Source of the DNA: Lysobacter_L cavernae
GTDB lineage: Bacteria > Pseudomonadota > Gammaproteobacteria > Xanthomonadales > Xanthomonadaceae
Assembly: GCF_042648505.1 (NCBI RefSeq)
Contig: NZ_JBHRXK010000001.1
Location: 124,001 to 188,000 of the forward strand
Length of the DNA: 64,000 nt
Direction of reading: 5' to 3'
The first letter of the stretch is position 1. The number at the start of each line of letters is the position of its first letter. Shown one piece after another: positions 19,715 to 31,224 of the stretch. Position numbers and translations under genes: made by a program. A model generated the notes under the pieces. It searched no databases. It was not told the origin of the DNA and saw only the letters and a program-made list of their open reading frames with translations.

Positions 19715-22336
19715 TCATGCGGCGACGGTGTCGGCGACCTGCTTGTACTCCTCGATCTGGTCGAAGTTCATGTAGCGGTAGATCTCCGCGCCCTTGGCGT
19801 TGATCACGCCGATGTCGGCCATGTACTCCTCGCGCGTCGGGATGCGGCCCAGTCGCGAGCAGATCGCGGCCAGCTCGGCCGAACCCAGGTACACGTTGGT
19901 GTTGCGGCCCAGGCGGTTCGGGAAGTTACGGGTCGAGGTGGAGAACACCGTCGCGCCCTCGCGCGCCTGTGCCTGGTTGCCCATGCACAGCGAGCAGCCC
20001 GGCATTTCCATGCGCGCACCGGCGGTGCCAAAGGTGCCGTAGTGGCCTTCCTTGGTCAGCTCGGAGGCGTCCATCTTGGTCGGCGGTGCGACCCACAGGC
20101 GGGTCGGGATGTCGCGCTTGCCTTCCAGCAGCTTGGCGGCGGCGCGGAAGTGGCCGATGTTGGTCATGCACGAGCCAATGAACACTTCATCGATGTGCGC
20201 GCCAGCGACTTCGAACAGTGTCTTCACGTCGTCCGGATCGTTCGGGCAGGCGACGATCGGTTCCACTATTTCGTTGAGGTCGATCTCGATGACCGCAGCG
20301 TACTCGGCATCGGCATCGCCTTCCAGCAGCTGCGGGTTGGCCAGCCAGGCTTCCATCGCCTTGATGCGGCGGGCGAGCGAGCGCGGGTCGGCGTAGCCCT
20401 CGGCGATCATCCACTTCAGCAGCGTGATGTTGCTGTTGATGTATTCGATGATCGGCGCCTTGTCGAGGTGCACGGTGCAACCGGCGGCCGAACGCTCGGC
20501 CGAGGCGTCGGACAGCTCGAACGCCTGCTCGACCTTGAGCTGCGGCAGTCCTTCGATCTCGAGGATGCGGCCGGAGAAGATGTTCTTCTTGCCCTGCTTG
20601 GCGACGGTCATCAGGCCCGACTTGATCGCGGCCAGCGGGATCGCGTTTACCAGGTCACGCAGCGTCACGCCCGGCTGCATCTCGCCCTTGAAGCGGACCA
20701 GCACCGACTCGGGCATGTCCAGCGGCATCACGCCGGTGGCGGCGGCGAACGCGACCAGACCCGAGCCGGCCGGGAACGAGATGCCGACCGGGAAACGCGT
20801 GTGCGAGTCGCCGCCGGTGCCGACGGTGTCGGGCAGCAGCATGCGGTTGAGCCAGGAGTGGATGACGCCGTCGCCCGGACGCAGCGAGATGCCGCCGCGG
20901 TTGGAGATGAATTCCGGCAGCGTGTGGTGGGTTTTGACGTCGACCGGCTTCGGGTATGCCGCGGTGTGGCAGAACGACTGCATCACCAGGTCGGCCGAGA
21001 AGCCCAGGCAGGCCAGATCCTTCAGCTCGTCGCGGGTCATCGGGCCGGTGGTGTCCTGCGAACCCACCGAGGTCATCTTCGGCTCGCAGTAGGTGCCCGG
21101 GCGCACGCCTTCACCTTCGGGCAAGCCACAGGCGCGCCCCACCATTTTTTGCGCCAGCGAGTAACCCTTGCCGGTGTCGGCCGGGTTCTGCGGCAGGCGG
21201 AACAGCGTCGAGGTCGGCAAGCCCAGCGCCTCACGCGCCTTGGCGGTCAGGCCGCGACCGACGATCAGCGGGATGCGGCCGCCGGCACGGACTTCGTCCA
21301 GCAGCACGTCGGACTTCAGCGCGAACTCGGCGATCACCTCACCGTTCTTCAGTGCCTTGCCTTCGTACGGGCGCAGCTCGACGACGTCGCCCATGTTCAT
21401 CTGCGAGACGTCGAGTTCGATCGGCAGCGCGCCGGCATCTTCCATGGTGTTGTAGAAGATCGGGGCGATCTTGCTGCCCAGGCACACGCCGCCGAAGCGC
21501 TTGTTCGGGATGAAGGGGATGTCCTGCCCGGTGAACCACAGCACCGAGTTGGTGGCGGACTTGCGCGAGGAACCGGTGCCGACGACGTCGCCGACGTAGG
21601 CGACCAGGTGGCCGTTGTCCTTGAGCGATTCGACGAAGGCGATTGGGCCGCGCTTGCCGTCTTCTTCCGGCTCGAACGGCGCGCCTTCGCGCTTGTTCTT
21701 CAGCATCGCCAGCGCGTGCAGCGGGATGTCCGGGCGCGTGGTCGCGTCGGGCGCCGGCGACAGGTCGTCGGTGTTGGTTTCGCCCGGCACCTTGAACACG
21801 GTGATGGTCAGCGATTCCGGCACTTCCGGCTTGCTGGTGAACCACTCGGCGTCAGCCCAGCTCTGCAGCACGGCTTTGGCATTCGAGTTGCCCTGCTCCG
21901 CCTTCTCCTGCACGTCGTGGAAGGCATCGAACATCAGCAGCGTGTGCTTGAGCGCATTGGCGGCGACGGTGCCGACCTGTGCGTCGTCGAGCAGCTCGAT
22001 CAGCGGATGGATGTTGTAGCCGCCGAGCATGGTGCCCAGCAGTTCGGTGGCGCGCTCGCGGCTGATCAGCGCGTTGTGCTCGGTGCCGAAGGCGACCGCG
22101 GCCAAATACGAGGCCTTGACCTTGGCGGCGTCGTCGACGCCGGCCGGAACGCGGTTCGTGATCAGATCGAGCAGGAAGCTCTCTTCGCCGGCCGGCGCTT
22201 GCCCCTTAGAAGCGAGCTTCAACAGCTCGATGACCTCGGCGGTCTGCTGGGCGGTCAACGGCAACGGCGGGATGCCCAGCGCGGCGCGCTCGGCAACGTG
22301 TTGGCGGTAGTCGGAGAGCGTGCTGCTGGAGAGCAT
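19715..22336 (-). CDS. acnB: Aconitate hydratase B
   Basis: An 873-residue bifunctional aconitase/2-methylisocitrate dehydratase of the TCA cycle. It begins with the HEAT-like domain (DYRQHVAERAALGIPPLPLTA), then the swivel domain (VGTGSSRKSATNS). The catalytic part has 4Fe-4S cysteines in SCMTNIGHF and GCSLCMGNQA. The start at MLSSSTLS matches the family. The longer frame to 22759 runs into the divergent promoter region. The acnB-acnA pair flanking the rpf cluster is typical of Xanthomonadaceae. Confidence 0.97.
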   Translation of the reverse strand: MLSSSTLSDYRQHVAERAALGIPPLPLTAQQTAEVIELLKLASKGQAPAGEESFLLDLITNRVPAGVDDAAKVKASYLAAVAFGTEHNALISRERATELLGTMLGGYNIHPLIELLDDAQVGTVAANALKHTLLMFDAFHDVQEKAEQGNSNAKAVLQSWADAEWFTSKPEVPESLTITVFKVPGETNTDDLSPAPDATTRPDIPLHALAMLKNKREGAPFEPEEDGKRGPIAFVESLKDNGHLVAYVGDVVGTGSSRKSATNSVLWFTGQDIPFIPNKRFGGVCLGSKIAPIFYNTMEDAGALPIELDVSQMNMGDVVELRPYEGKALKNGEVIAEFALKSDVLLDEVRAGGRIPLIVGRGLTAKAREALGLPTSTLFRLPQNPADTGKGYSLAQKMVGRACGLPEGEGVRPGTYCEPKMTSVGSQDTTGPMTRDELKDLACLGFSADLVMQSFCHTAAYPKPVDVKTHHTLPEFISNRGGISLRPGDGVIHSWLNRMLLPDTVGTGGDSHTRFPVGISFPAGSGLVAFAAATGVMPLDMPESVLVRFKGEMQPGVTLRDLVNAIPLAAIKSGLMTVAKQGKKNIFSGRILEIEGLPQLKVEQAFELSDASAERSAAGCTVHLDKAPIIEYINSNITLLKWMIAEGYADPRSLARRIKAMEAWLANPQLLEGDADAEYAAVIEIDLNEIVEPIVACPNDPDDVKTLFEVAGAHIDEVFIGSCMTNIGHFRAAAKLLEGKRDIPTRLWVAPPTKMDASELTKEGHYGTFGTAGARMEMPGCSLCMGNQAQAREGATVFSTSTRNFPNRLGRNTNVYLGSAELAAICSRLGRIPTREEYMADIGVINAKGAEIYRYMNFDQIEEYKQVADTVAA

Positions 22337-22709
22337 GAAGAGTCCCGTCGTATGGTGCGAAGTGACACTGACCGACGCTGCGAAACCTGCCCGGAAGCGG
22401 GCGTGCAGAGGGTCGGCGTGGGATCGGAGCGGCCCTTGGAAAGGCTGGCCCCTCGACCGCGTATTTTGCCTGCAATGGCCTTTCACGGCAATGCGCGAAA
22501 AGTCGGACAGCCATGTCCTGCAAGGCTTTGCGCGGCCTGATGGAACGCAGTGGCGCGGCTTGGACCATTGTCTGCACGCTACCTGAATCCAATATGGTGA
22601 TAATCCAAGGCCTGTGTGTCGCCACCGGTCGCGACATGAGCCAGCCAACGTGCCGTCGCCCGCACAGCGAACGGCCACAGCCAGTCGTACGTACAGGAGC
22701 CCCACCGAC
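22337..22709. other. Divergent acnB/acnA control region
   Basis: A 373-bp gap holding both aconitase promoters. For acnA a possible -35 TTGTCT (22568-22573) and -10 CAATAT (22590-22595) are 16 bp apart, followed by a TGATAAT stretch. I see no Fur box, riboswitch or small gene. AGGAG nine bases before the acnA ATG is its ribosome site. Confidence 0.4.
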
Positions 22710-25466
<2,757 letters not shown>

Positions 25467-25487
25467 CACTCCGGAAGACGGAAACCC

Positions 25488-25511
25488 GGCCCGCCGCGAG
25501 AGTGGCGGGCC
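25488..25511 (+). terminator. Strong stem-loop after acnA, no U tract
   Basis: A perfect 8-bp GGCCCGCC/GGCGGGCC stem with an eight-base loop lies 21 bp after the acnA stop. No T run follows, so it may protect the mRNA 3' end or act with Rho rather than be a classic terminator. Confidence 0.5.
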
Positions 25512-25532
25512 GACGCAATCGCCATGGAAGCT

Positions 25533-25660
25533 CGTCATCCCCGCGAAGGCGGGGATCCACGGACGTTGTTTGGTCTGCCATCAGAAGAGCGAAAGTCCCT
25601 GGGTTCCCGCCTACGCGGGAATGCAGGCTGGATGGATTCCCGCCATGCGGAGTGACGGGC
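25533..25660. repeat. Composite REP/BIME-like repeat between acnA and the lipoprotein gene
   Basis: Starts with CGTCATCCCCGCGAAGGCGGGG and a GATCCACGG tail. In inverted orientation it continues with TGGGTTCCCGCCTACGCGGGAATG and ends GATTCCCGCCATGCGGAGTGACG. Each unit is itself a short palindrome, and the whole is a head-to-head composite, as in bacterial interspersed mosaic elements. Confidence 0.75.
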
Positions 25661-25676
25661 TGGAGATATACCGCTC

Positions 25677-26117
25677 CTACAGTTTTGACGTCCAGCGTGC
25701 ACTGGTAAGTCGCCACTCGCCGTCGTCTTCGCGCCAACCGGTCTCGACGTCGTAAAGCCGGGCCGCGTCCGGCAGGCCCTGCCCTGTTCCCACCGCCACC
25801 GCCACCGTGAGGCGGGCGGTCGCATGCCCGGGCTGCAACTGCACGTCGACCGGCCCCAAGGTCACGCCGATCTCACGGTGGCGCAGGAACAACAGCTGCG
25901 CCAGACGCCGGGCGCCATCGCGGTCGAGCGATTCCGGGCCGACGAAGTCGGTGGCCAGCATTTCCTGCAGGGCGGAAGCGTCACGCTGCTCGATGGCGGC
26001 CTCGACACTGGCGACCGTCTCGCGCAGGCGTTGCTCCGGCGGCGTGCGTGCACAGCCGATGGCGAGCAGCGTCAACAACAGCCAGACGGCCGCTGGACGC
26101 CAGCGATGGTTGCGCAT
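25677..26117 (-). CDS. Putative lipoprotein with NTF2-like domain
   Basis: A 146-residue protein. Signal peptide II with lipobox LLAIGC (Cys at about residue 22), then a region resembling the NTF2/SnoaL-like fold (ETVASVEAAIEQRDASALQEMLATDFVGPE ... WREDDGEWRLTSARW). AGGGGTGAC just before the ATG supports this start over the longer frame. No catalytic residues are evident. It is convergent with acnA and separated from rpfB by a divergent promoter region. Confidence 0.6.
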   Translation of the reverse strand: MRNHRWRPAAVWLLLTLLAIGCARTPPEQRLRETVASVEAAIEQRDASALQEMLATDFVGPESLDRDGARRLAQLLFLRHREIGVTLGPVDVQLQPGHATARLTVAVAVGTGQGLPDAARLYDVETGWREDDGEWRLTSARWTSKL

Positions 26118-26310
26118 GTCACCCCTCGAGTGCCCCGATGCGCACATCCTGACATGCCGCCAATGCAGCCGGCAGCTCCCGAGCACCTCGCTGCAGCCCG
26201 CGCCTTGCCAGCCCCTAGAGCCTATGCTCCAATCCCTGAAAGACCGTACGCCAGCGCATTTGACCGCAACCGGCGAAACGGTGTCACCGGCGATTTAAGA
26301 GGGGATCGCG

Positions 26311-27990
26311 ATGAGTTTTGAACGTCCGTGGTTGGCGCAGTACCCGCAAGGCGTCCCGGCACAGATCGATGTCGACGAGTACCCGTCGGTCGTCTCCGTG
26401 CTGGAAGGGGCGATCGACAAGTACCGCGACCGGCCGGCGTTCGCCAATCTCGGCAAGACCCTGACCTACGCCGAGATCGACACGCTCAGCGCCCAGTTCG
26501 CGGCCTACCTGCTCGGCGAACTCAAACTCAAGAAGGGCGATCGCGTCGCGATCATGATGCCCAACTGCCTGCAGTACCCGATCGCGACGTTTGGCGTTCT
26601 GCGCGCCGGCCTGACCGTGGTCAACACCAATCCGATGTACACGGCGCGCGAGCTCAAGCACCAGCTTGTCGACTCCGGCGCCAGCGTGATCCTGGTGCTC
26701 GACAATTTCGGCCACACCGTGCAGGAGGTGATCGCCGACACCCAGGTCAAGCAGGTCATCACCACCGGTCTGGGCGACATGCTGGCCTTCCCGAAGGGCG
26801 CGATCGTCAATTTCGTGCTCAAGTACGTCAAGAAGATGGTCCCCGACTACGATCTTCCGGGTGCGATCCGCTTCAAGGATGCGTTGACGCTGGGGCAGAT
26901 GCACAAGCTGCCGTCGATCGAGATCGGCCCCGACGACATCGCCTTCCTGCAGTACACCGGCGGCACCACCGGCGTCGCCAAGGGTGCGATGCTCACCCAT
27001 CGCAACCTGGTCGCCAACATGCAGCAGGCGGCGGCCTGGGTCGGCGTCAACGTCAAGCCCGGCGAAGAAATCATCATCACCGCGCTGCCGCTGTACCACA
27101 TCTTTGCCCTGACGGCGAACGGCATGGTCTTCATGAAGTTCGGCGGTCTGAACTACATGATCACCAACCCGCGTGACATGAAGGGCTTCGTCAAGGAGCT
27201 CAAGGGCGTCCCCTTCACCGCCATCACCGGCGTCAACACGCTGTTCAACGGCCTGCTCAACACGCCCGGTTTCGATCAGGTCGATTTCTCGCGCCTGCAC
27301 CTGACCCTAGGCGGCGGCATGGCCGTGCAACGCTCGGTTGCCGAGCGCTGGAAGAAGGTCACCGGCGTGACCTTGATCGAGGCCTATGGCCTGACCGAGA
27401 CCTCGCCCGCGGCCTGCATCAACCCGATGGACCTGAAGGACTACAACGGTGCGATCGGCCTGCCGATCCCGTCCACCGACGCGTGCGTCAAGGACGAGGA
27501 CGGCAACATGCTGCCCATGGGCGAGGTCGGCGAGTTGTGCATCAAGGGCCCGCAGGTGATGAAGGGCTACTGGCAGCGGCCGGAGGAAACCGACAACGTC
27601 ATCGATGCCGACGGCTGGCTGCATACCGGCGACATGGCGCGCATGGACGAGCAGGGTTTCTTCTACATCGTCGACCGCAAGAAGGACATGATTCTGGTGT
27701 CGGGTTTCAACGTGTACCCGAACGAGGTCGAGGACGTGATCGCGATGATGCCGGGCGTGCTCGAGGTCGCCGCGGTTGGCGTCGCCGACGAGAAGTCCGG
27801 CGAGGCGGTCAAGGTCGTGATCGTCAAGAAGGATCCCGCGCTGACCGCCGAGCAGGTCAAGGCGCACGCGCGCGAACACCTCACCGGCTACAAGCACCCC
27901 CGGCTCGTCGAGTTCCGCACCGAGCTGCCCAAGACCAACGTCGGCAAGATCCTGCGCCGCGAGCTGCGCGACCCGCCCAGCGGCCACTGA
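26311..27990 (+). CDS. rpfB: Long-chain acyl-CoA ligase, RpfB/FadD
   Basis: A 559-residue AMP-forming fatty acyl-CoA synthetase. P-loop YTGGTTGVAKGAMLTH is at 215-230, YGLTETSP at about 359-366, with GWLHTGDMARMDEQGFFYIVDRKKDMI and the C-terminal Lys in TNVGKILRRELR. Just upstream of rpfF this is the RpfB position. In Xanthomonas RpfB is a fatty acyl-CoA ligase linked to turnover of the DSF signal. AGAGGGGATCGCG precedes the ATG. Confidence 0.93.
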   Translation: MSFERPWLAQYPQGVPAQIDVDEYPSVVSVLEGAIDKYRDRPAFANLGKTLTYAEIDTLSAQFAAYLLGELKLKKGDRVAIMMPNCLQYPIATFGVLRAGLTVVNTNPMYTARELKHQLVDSGASVILVLDNFGHTVQEVIADTQVKQVITTGLGDMLAFPKGAIVNFVLKYVKKMVPDYDLPGAIRFKDALTLGQMHKLPSIEIGPDDIAFLQYTGGTTGVAKGAMLTHRNLVANMQQAAAWVGVNVKPGEEIIITALPLYHIFALTANGMVFMKFGGLNYMITNPRDMKGFVKELKGVPFTAITGVNTLFNGLLNTPGFDQVDFSRLHLTLGGGMAVQRSVAERWKKVTGVTLIEAYGLTETSPAACINPMDLKDYNGAIGLPIPSTDACVKDEDGNMLPMGEVGELCIKGPQVMKGYWQRPEETDNVIDADGWLHTGDMARMDEQGFFYIVDRKKDMILVSGFNVYPNEVEDVIAMMPGVLEVAAVGVADEKSGEAVKVVIVKKDPALTAEQVKAHAREHLTGYKHPRLVEFRTELPKTNVGKILRRELRDPPSGH

Positions 27991-28019
27991 CGCTTCCTGC
28001 CACCGCCGCGCGTACCTGC

Positions 28020-28047
28020 GCCCGCAAGGCCGACCGGCCTTGCGGGC
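28020..28047 (+). terminator. Perfect 12-bp hairpin between rpfB and rpfF
   Basis: GCCCGCAAGGCC and GGCCTTGCGGGC pair perfectly around a GACC loop and are followed by GTTTCACTTT. This is a terminator-like structure 30 bp past rpfB. It would reduce read-through, so rpfF probably also has its own promoter in the remaining 105 bp (a TAGAAT at 28065 is a possible -10). Confidence 0.65.
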
Positions 28048-28152
28048 GTTTCACTTTGCGGGCATAGAATCGACCGGTCGGACGCACCTTTCTGTTGCCA
28101 CTGCCGTCCCGTACAGCGACCGGCCGGACGGTTTACCCACGGAGGATTCGCA

Positions 28153-29031
28153 ATGTCAGCAGTCACGCCCTTCCATCGCATCGATTCGGGCCGCACCCTG
28201 CGCGTGATCGAGGAGGCCGATCGCGGCGTCTACTGGTGCCACATGCATGCCGGTGCCGCCCCGGGCCGGCGCGCCTGCTTCTCGACGGCCCTGGTCGACG
28301 ACATCATCGAGTACCAGCGCAACCTGGGCGATCGGCTGCGGCTTGGCAGCCGCATGGCCGCGTCGTCCCTGCCGCACGTGGTACTGGCCTCCGACAGCGA
28401 TGCGTTCAACCTGGGCGGTGATCTCGAACTGTTCTGTCGCTTGATCCGCAGCGGCGACCGCGATGGCCTGCTGACCTACGCGCGCCAGTGCGTGCGCGGT
28501 GTGCACGCCTTCCATGCCGGGCTCGATGCCGGCGTGCACAGCATCGCCCTGGTGCAGGGCGACGCCCTGGGCGGCGGTTTCGAGGCCGCGCTGAGTTGCC
28601 ACACCATCGTGGCCGAGGAAGGTGCGTTGATGGGCCTGCCGGAGGTGCTGTTCGACCTGTTCCCGGGCATGGGTGCCTATTCGTTCCTGTGCAAGCGCAT
28701 CACCCCGCACCAGGCCGAGAAGCTGATGCTCGAAGGCAATGTCTACACCAGCGAGGAAATGCACCGCATGGGGCTGGTCGACGTACTGGTGCCGAAGGGG
28801 CATGGCGTCGAGGCGGTCGAGGACGTCATCCGTGCCAATCGCCGTATTCCACACGCACGTGCCGCGATGCACCAGGTGCGTGCGCTGGCGCAGGCGGTCA
28901 CGCTGGACGAGATGATGCGGATCACCGAAATCTGGGTGGATACCGCCCTGCAGTTGGGGGAAAAGTCGTTGCGCACCATGGACCGTCTGGTCCGCGCGCA
29001 ATCGCGGCGCGCAAACAGCGAGGCGGCGTGA
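28153..29031 (+). CDS. rpfF: DSF synthase RpfF (enoyl-CoA hydratase/thioesterase)
   Basis: A 292-residue crotonase-fold enzyme that makes the diffusible signal factor cis-11-methyl-2-dodecenoic acid and relatives from 3-hydroxyacyl-ACP. It lines up closely with Xanthomonas RpfF from MSAVxPF onward. The two catalytic glutamates are Glu144 (GGGFEAAL) and Glu164 (GLPEVLFD), equal to Glu141/Glu161 there. GGAGG lies seven bases before the start. The gene is convergent with rpfC, 21 bp apart, as in Xanthomonas. Confidence 0.97.
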   Translation: MSAVTPFHRIDSGRTLRVIEEADRGVYWCHMHAGAAPGRRACFSTALVDDIIEYQRNLGDRLRLGSRMAASSLPHVVLASDSDAFNLGGDLELFCRLIRSGDRDGLLTYARQCVRGVHAFHAGLDAGVHSIALVQGDALGGGFEAALSCHTIVAEEGALMGLPEVLFDLFPGMGAYSFLCKRITPHQAEKLMLEGNVYTSEEMHRMGLVDVLVPKGHGVEAVEDVIRANRRIPHARAAMHQVRALAQAVTLDEMMRITEIWVDTALQLGEKSLRTMDRLVRAQSRRANSEAA

Positions 29032-29052
29032 AGCGCCTTGCCGTGATTGCGC

Positions 29053-31221
29053 TCAGGGGGAGCGCTCGCCTTCGCCGCGCGTAGCGCGCTGCCGTTCGCG
29101 GGCATCGAGCGCCACCCTGCCCTGGGCCAGGCGCTCGCCCAACCCTTCCCAGCGGGATCGCCATTCGCGCGCCAGCTGCCAGTCGGGAATCCGCATCAGC
29201 TCGCCGCTGACTGCGGCCAGCTTGATCAGGCCCAGGTTGCTGGCGACGCCCTTGAGGGCGTGCGCCTGTTCGCGCACCCGCTCCCAGTCCTGGTGCGCGC
29301 CGGCTTCGGACAAGGCGCCGATGCAGGTGTCGGCGTCACGCAGGCATTGCGCGACGAACTCGCGTTCAAAACCTGCGCCCATGCCGAGGGCATCCAGCTC
29401 GTCCAGAACCGTGTTGTCGAAGATGCCGTCGCTGAACGGCAGCTCCGTGCGCAGCGCCACGACCGGTGCACCAAAGCGGCCGTGCGAGGCGATTTCGGCC
29501 AGAGTGTCGAGCAGACGCACGGTCGACACCGGCTTGGCGAGGAACGCGCGCGCGCCGGCCTGCTGGCAGGCCTGGATCGACTCCGGCGTGACATCAGCGC
29601 TGAGGATCAACACCGGCGTGCGGCGCCCGCCGCCGGCTTCCATCACCCGCAATTGCTTGAGCAGGTCGAGGCCGCTGACGTCGGGCATGTGCAGGTCGGC
29701 GATCACCGCGTCGTAGTCGGTCGCCGCCAGCGCATTGAGCACGTCCTCCCCGCCGTCGACGCAGACCACGCGGTGGCCGGCCTTCTGCAGCAGGCGCTGC
29801 AGGACCATGCGGTTGGCGGCGTGGTCGTCGGCCACCAGGATCGACAGGCTGCGCACGCGCGCGCGGTGGCGCAGGAAAGGATCGGAGAAGGCGATGACGT
29901 TGGGCGAGACATCGGCTTCGTCCGTTGCCGGCGTCGCTCCTGCCTCGTCGGATGGCATCGTGGCGATGCGATCGAACGGTAGCTCCACCCAGAAGCGGCT
30001 GCCGTGCTGTTCCGCGCTCTCGAAACCGATGCTGCCGCCCATCGCCTCGGTCAGTCCCTTGGCGATGGTGGTACCCAGCCCAGTGCCGCCGTAGCGACGC
30101 GCCAAACCGACGTCGGCCTGCTCGAAGGCCTCGAACAGGCGCTGCCGCACTGCCACCGGGATGCCGATGCCGGTATCGGTCACGGTGAAACGCAGGCGCA
30201 CGCGTTCGGCGGTCTGGCTGGACACGGCCACCTCGAAACGCACCGAGCCCTGGTCGGTGAACTTGACCGCGTTGCCGGCCAGGTTGATCAGCACCTGGCG
30301 CAGATGCACCAGGTCGCCGCGCAGGTTCTGCGGCACATCATCGGCGATCGCCGCCTCGTAACGCAGTTGCTTGGCGCGCGCCTGCGGTTGCAGGATCAGG
30401 CCGATGCTGCCGACCAGTTCGCGCGGGGAAAACTCCACCAGGTCGAGCTTGAGCTTGCCGGCCTCGATCGCCGAGATGTCGAGCACGTCCTCGACCAGGG
30501 CCAGCAGGCTGCGTGCGGAGGCCTGGATGGTGTTCAGGCATTCGCGCTGCTCGGCGTCCAGGCGGGTGGTCGCCAGCAGCTCGGACATGCCCGCCAGCCC
30601 GTTCAACGGCGTGCGGAACTCGTGGCTCATGTTGGCCAGGAAGCGGCTCTTGGCCTCGTTGGCACGGCGCGCATCGTCGATTGCGCGGGTCAGGGCATTG
30701 AGCAGCGAATCGAAGTACAGCGGCACCGCGCCCAGACCGAGCAGCAGGCCCCACGACAGGTAGGGGTTGGTCTTCCAGTACGGCGACAGCAGGGTCACCA
30801 GCAGGAAAGATACAGTTGCCAGCGCGGTGGCGATGCGCAGGTAGCGACTGCCGTAACGCATGCCGTTGCCGATCGTCACCCACAGGTACACGGCGTACAG
30901 GGGCGCGGCCGGCTCGCCCTCGATGCACATGATCGCGCCCATCGCCGAGTAATCGGTGAGCATGCCGATCCAGCGCCGCGGGTGCGACACGCCCGGTCGA
31001 CGCAGGATGGCGACCAGCAGGCCGACGGCGACCAGCAGCTCGCCCACCAGGATCAGCCAGGTGACCGGCAGGGTGTGGTTACCGTCTTCCAGGTGCAGGT
31101 AACGCCAGCCCAGATAGGAAATGAACAGGGCCGTGATGGCGATGCGGACCAGGTCCTGCGTGTGCTCGCTGTCGGGTCGCCCCGCCAACCGCGCCTTGAA
31201 GCCGTGCAGGACCGAAACCAT
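29053..31221 (-). CDS. rpfC: DSF sensor hybrid histidine kinase RpfC
   Basis: A 722-residue hybrid sensor with five hydrophobic segments at about residues 24-43, 51-73, 90-117, 130-146 and 154-172. HisKA His200 is in NMSHEFRTPLNG. HATPase motifs are NLAGNAVKF and DTGIGIP. A receiver domain has Asp509 (IADLHMP), and a C-terminal Hpt domain has His654 (QAHALKGVASN). This matches RpfC, which senses DSF, phosphorylates RpfG and binds RpfF. It is 3 bp from rpfG with no rpfH between. Confidence 0.97.
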   Translation of the reverse strand: MVSVLHGFKARLAGRPDSEHTQDLVRIAITALFISYLGWRYLHLEDGNHTLPVTWLILVGELLVAVGLLVAILRRPGVSHPRRWIGMLTDYSAMGAIMCIEGEPAAPLYAVYLWVTIGNGMRYGSRYLRIATALATVSFLLVTLLSPYWKTNPYLSWGLLLGLGAVPLYFDSLLNALTRAIDDARRANEAKSRFLANMSHEFRTPLNGLAGMSELLATTRLDAEQRECLNTIQASARSLLALVEDVLDISAIEAGKLKLDLVEFSPRELVGSIGLILQPQARAKQLRYEAAIADDVPQNLRGDLVHLRQVLINLAGNAVKFTDQGSVRFEVAVSSQTAERVRLRFTVTDTGIGIPVAVRQRLFEAFEQADVGLARRYGGTGLGTTIAKGLTEAMGGSIGFESAEQHGSRFWVELPFDRIATMPSDEAGATPATDEADVSPNVIAFSDPFLRHRARVRSLSILVADDHAANRMVLQRLLQKAGHRVVCVDGGEDVLNALAATDYDAVIADLHMPDVSGLDLLKQLRVMEAGGGRRTPVLILSADVTPESIQACQQAGARAFLAKPVSTVRLLDTLAEIASHGRFGAPVVALRTELPFSDGIFDNTVLDELDALGMGAGFEREFVAQCLRDADTCIGALSEAGAHQDWERVREQAHALKGVASNLGLIKLAAVSGELMRIPDWQLAREWRSRWEGLGERLAQGRVALDARERQRATRGEGERSP

Positions 31222-31224
31222 TGG

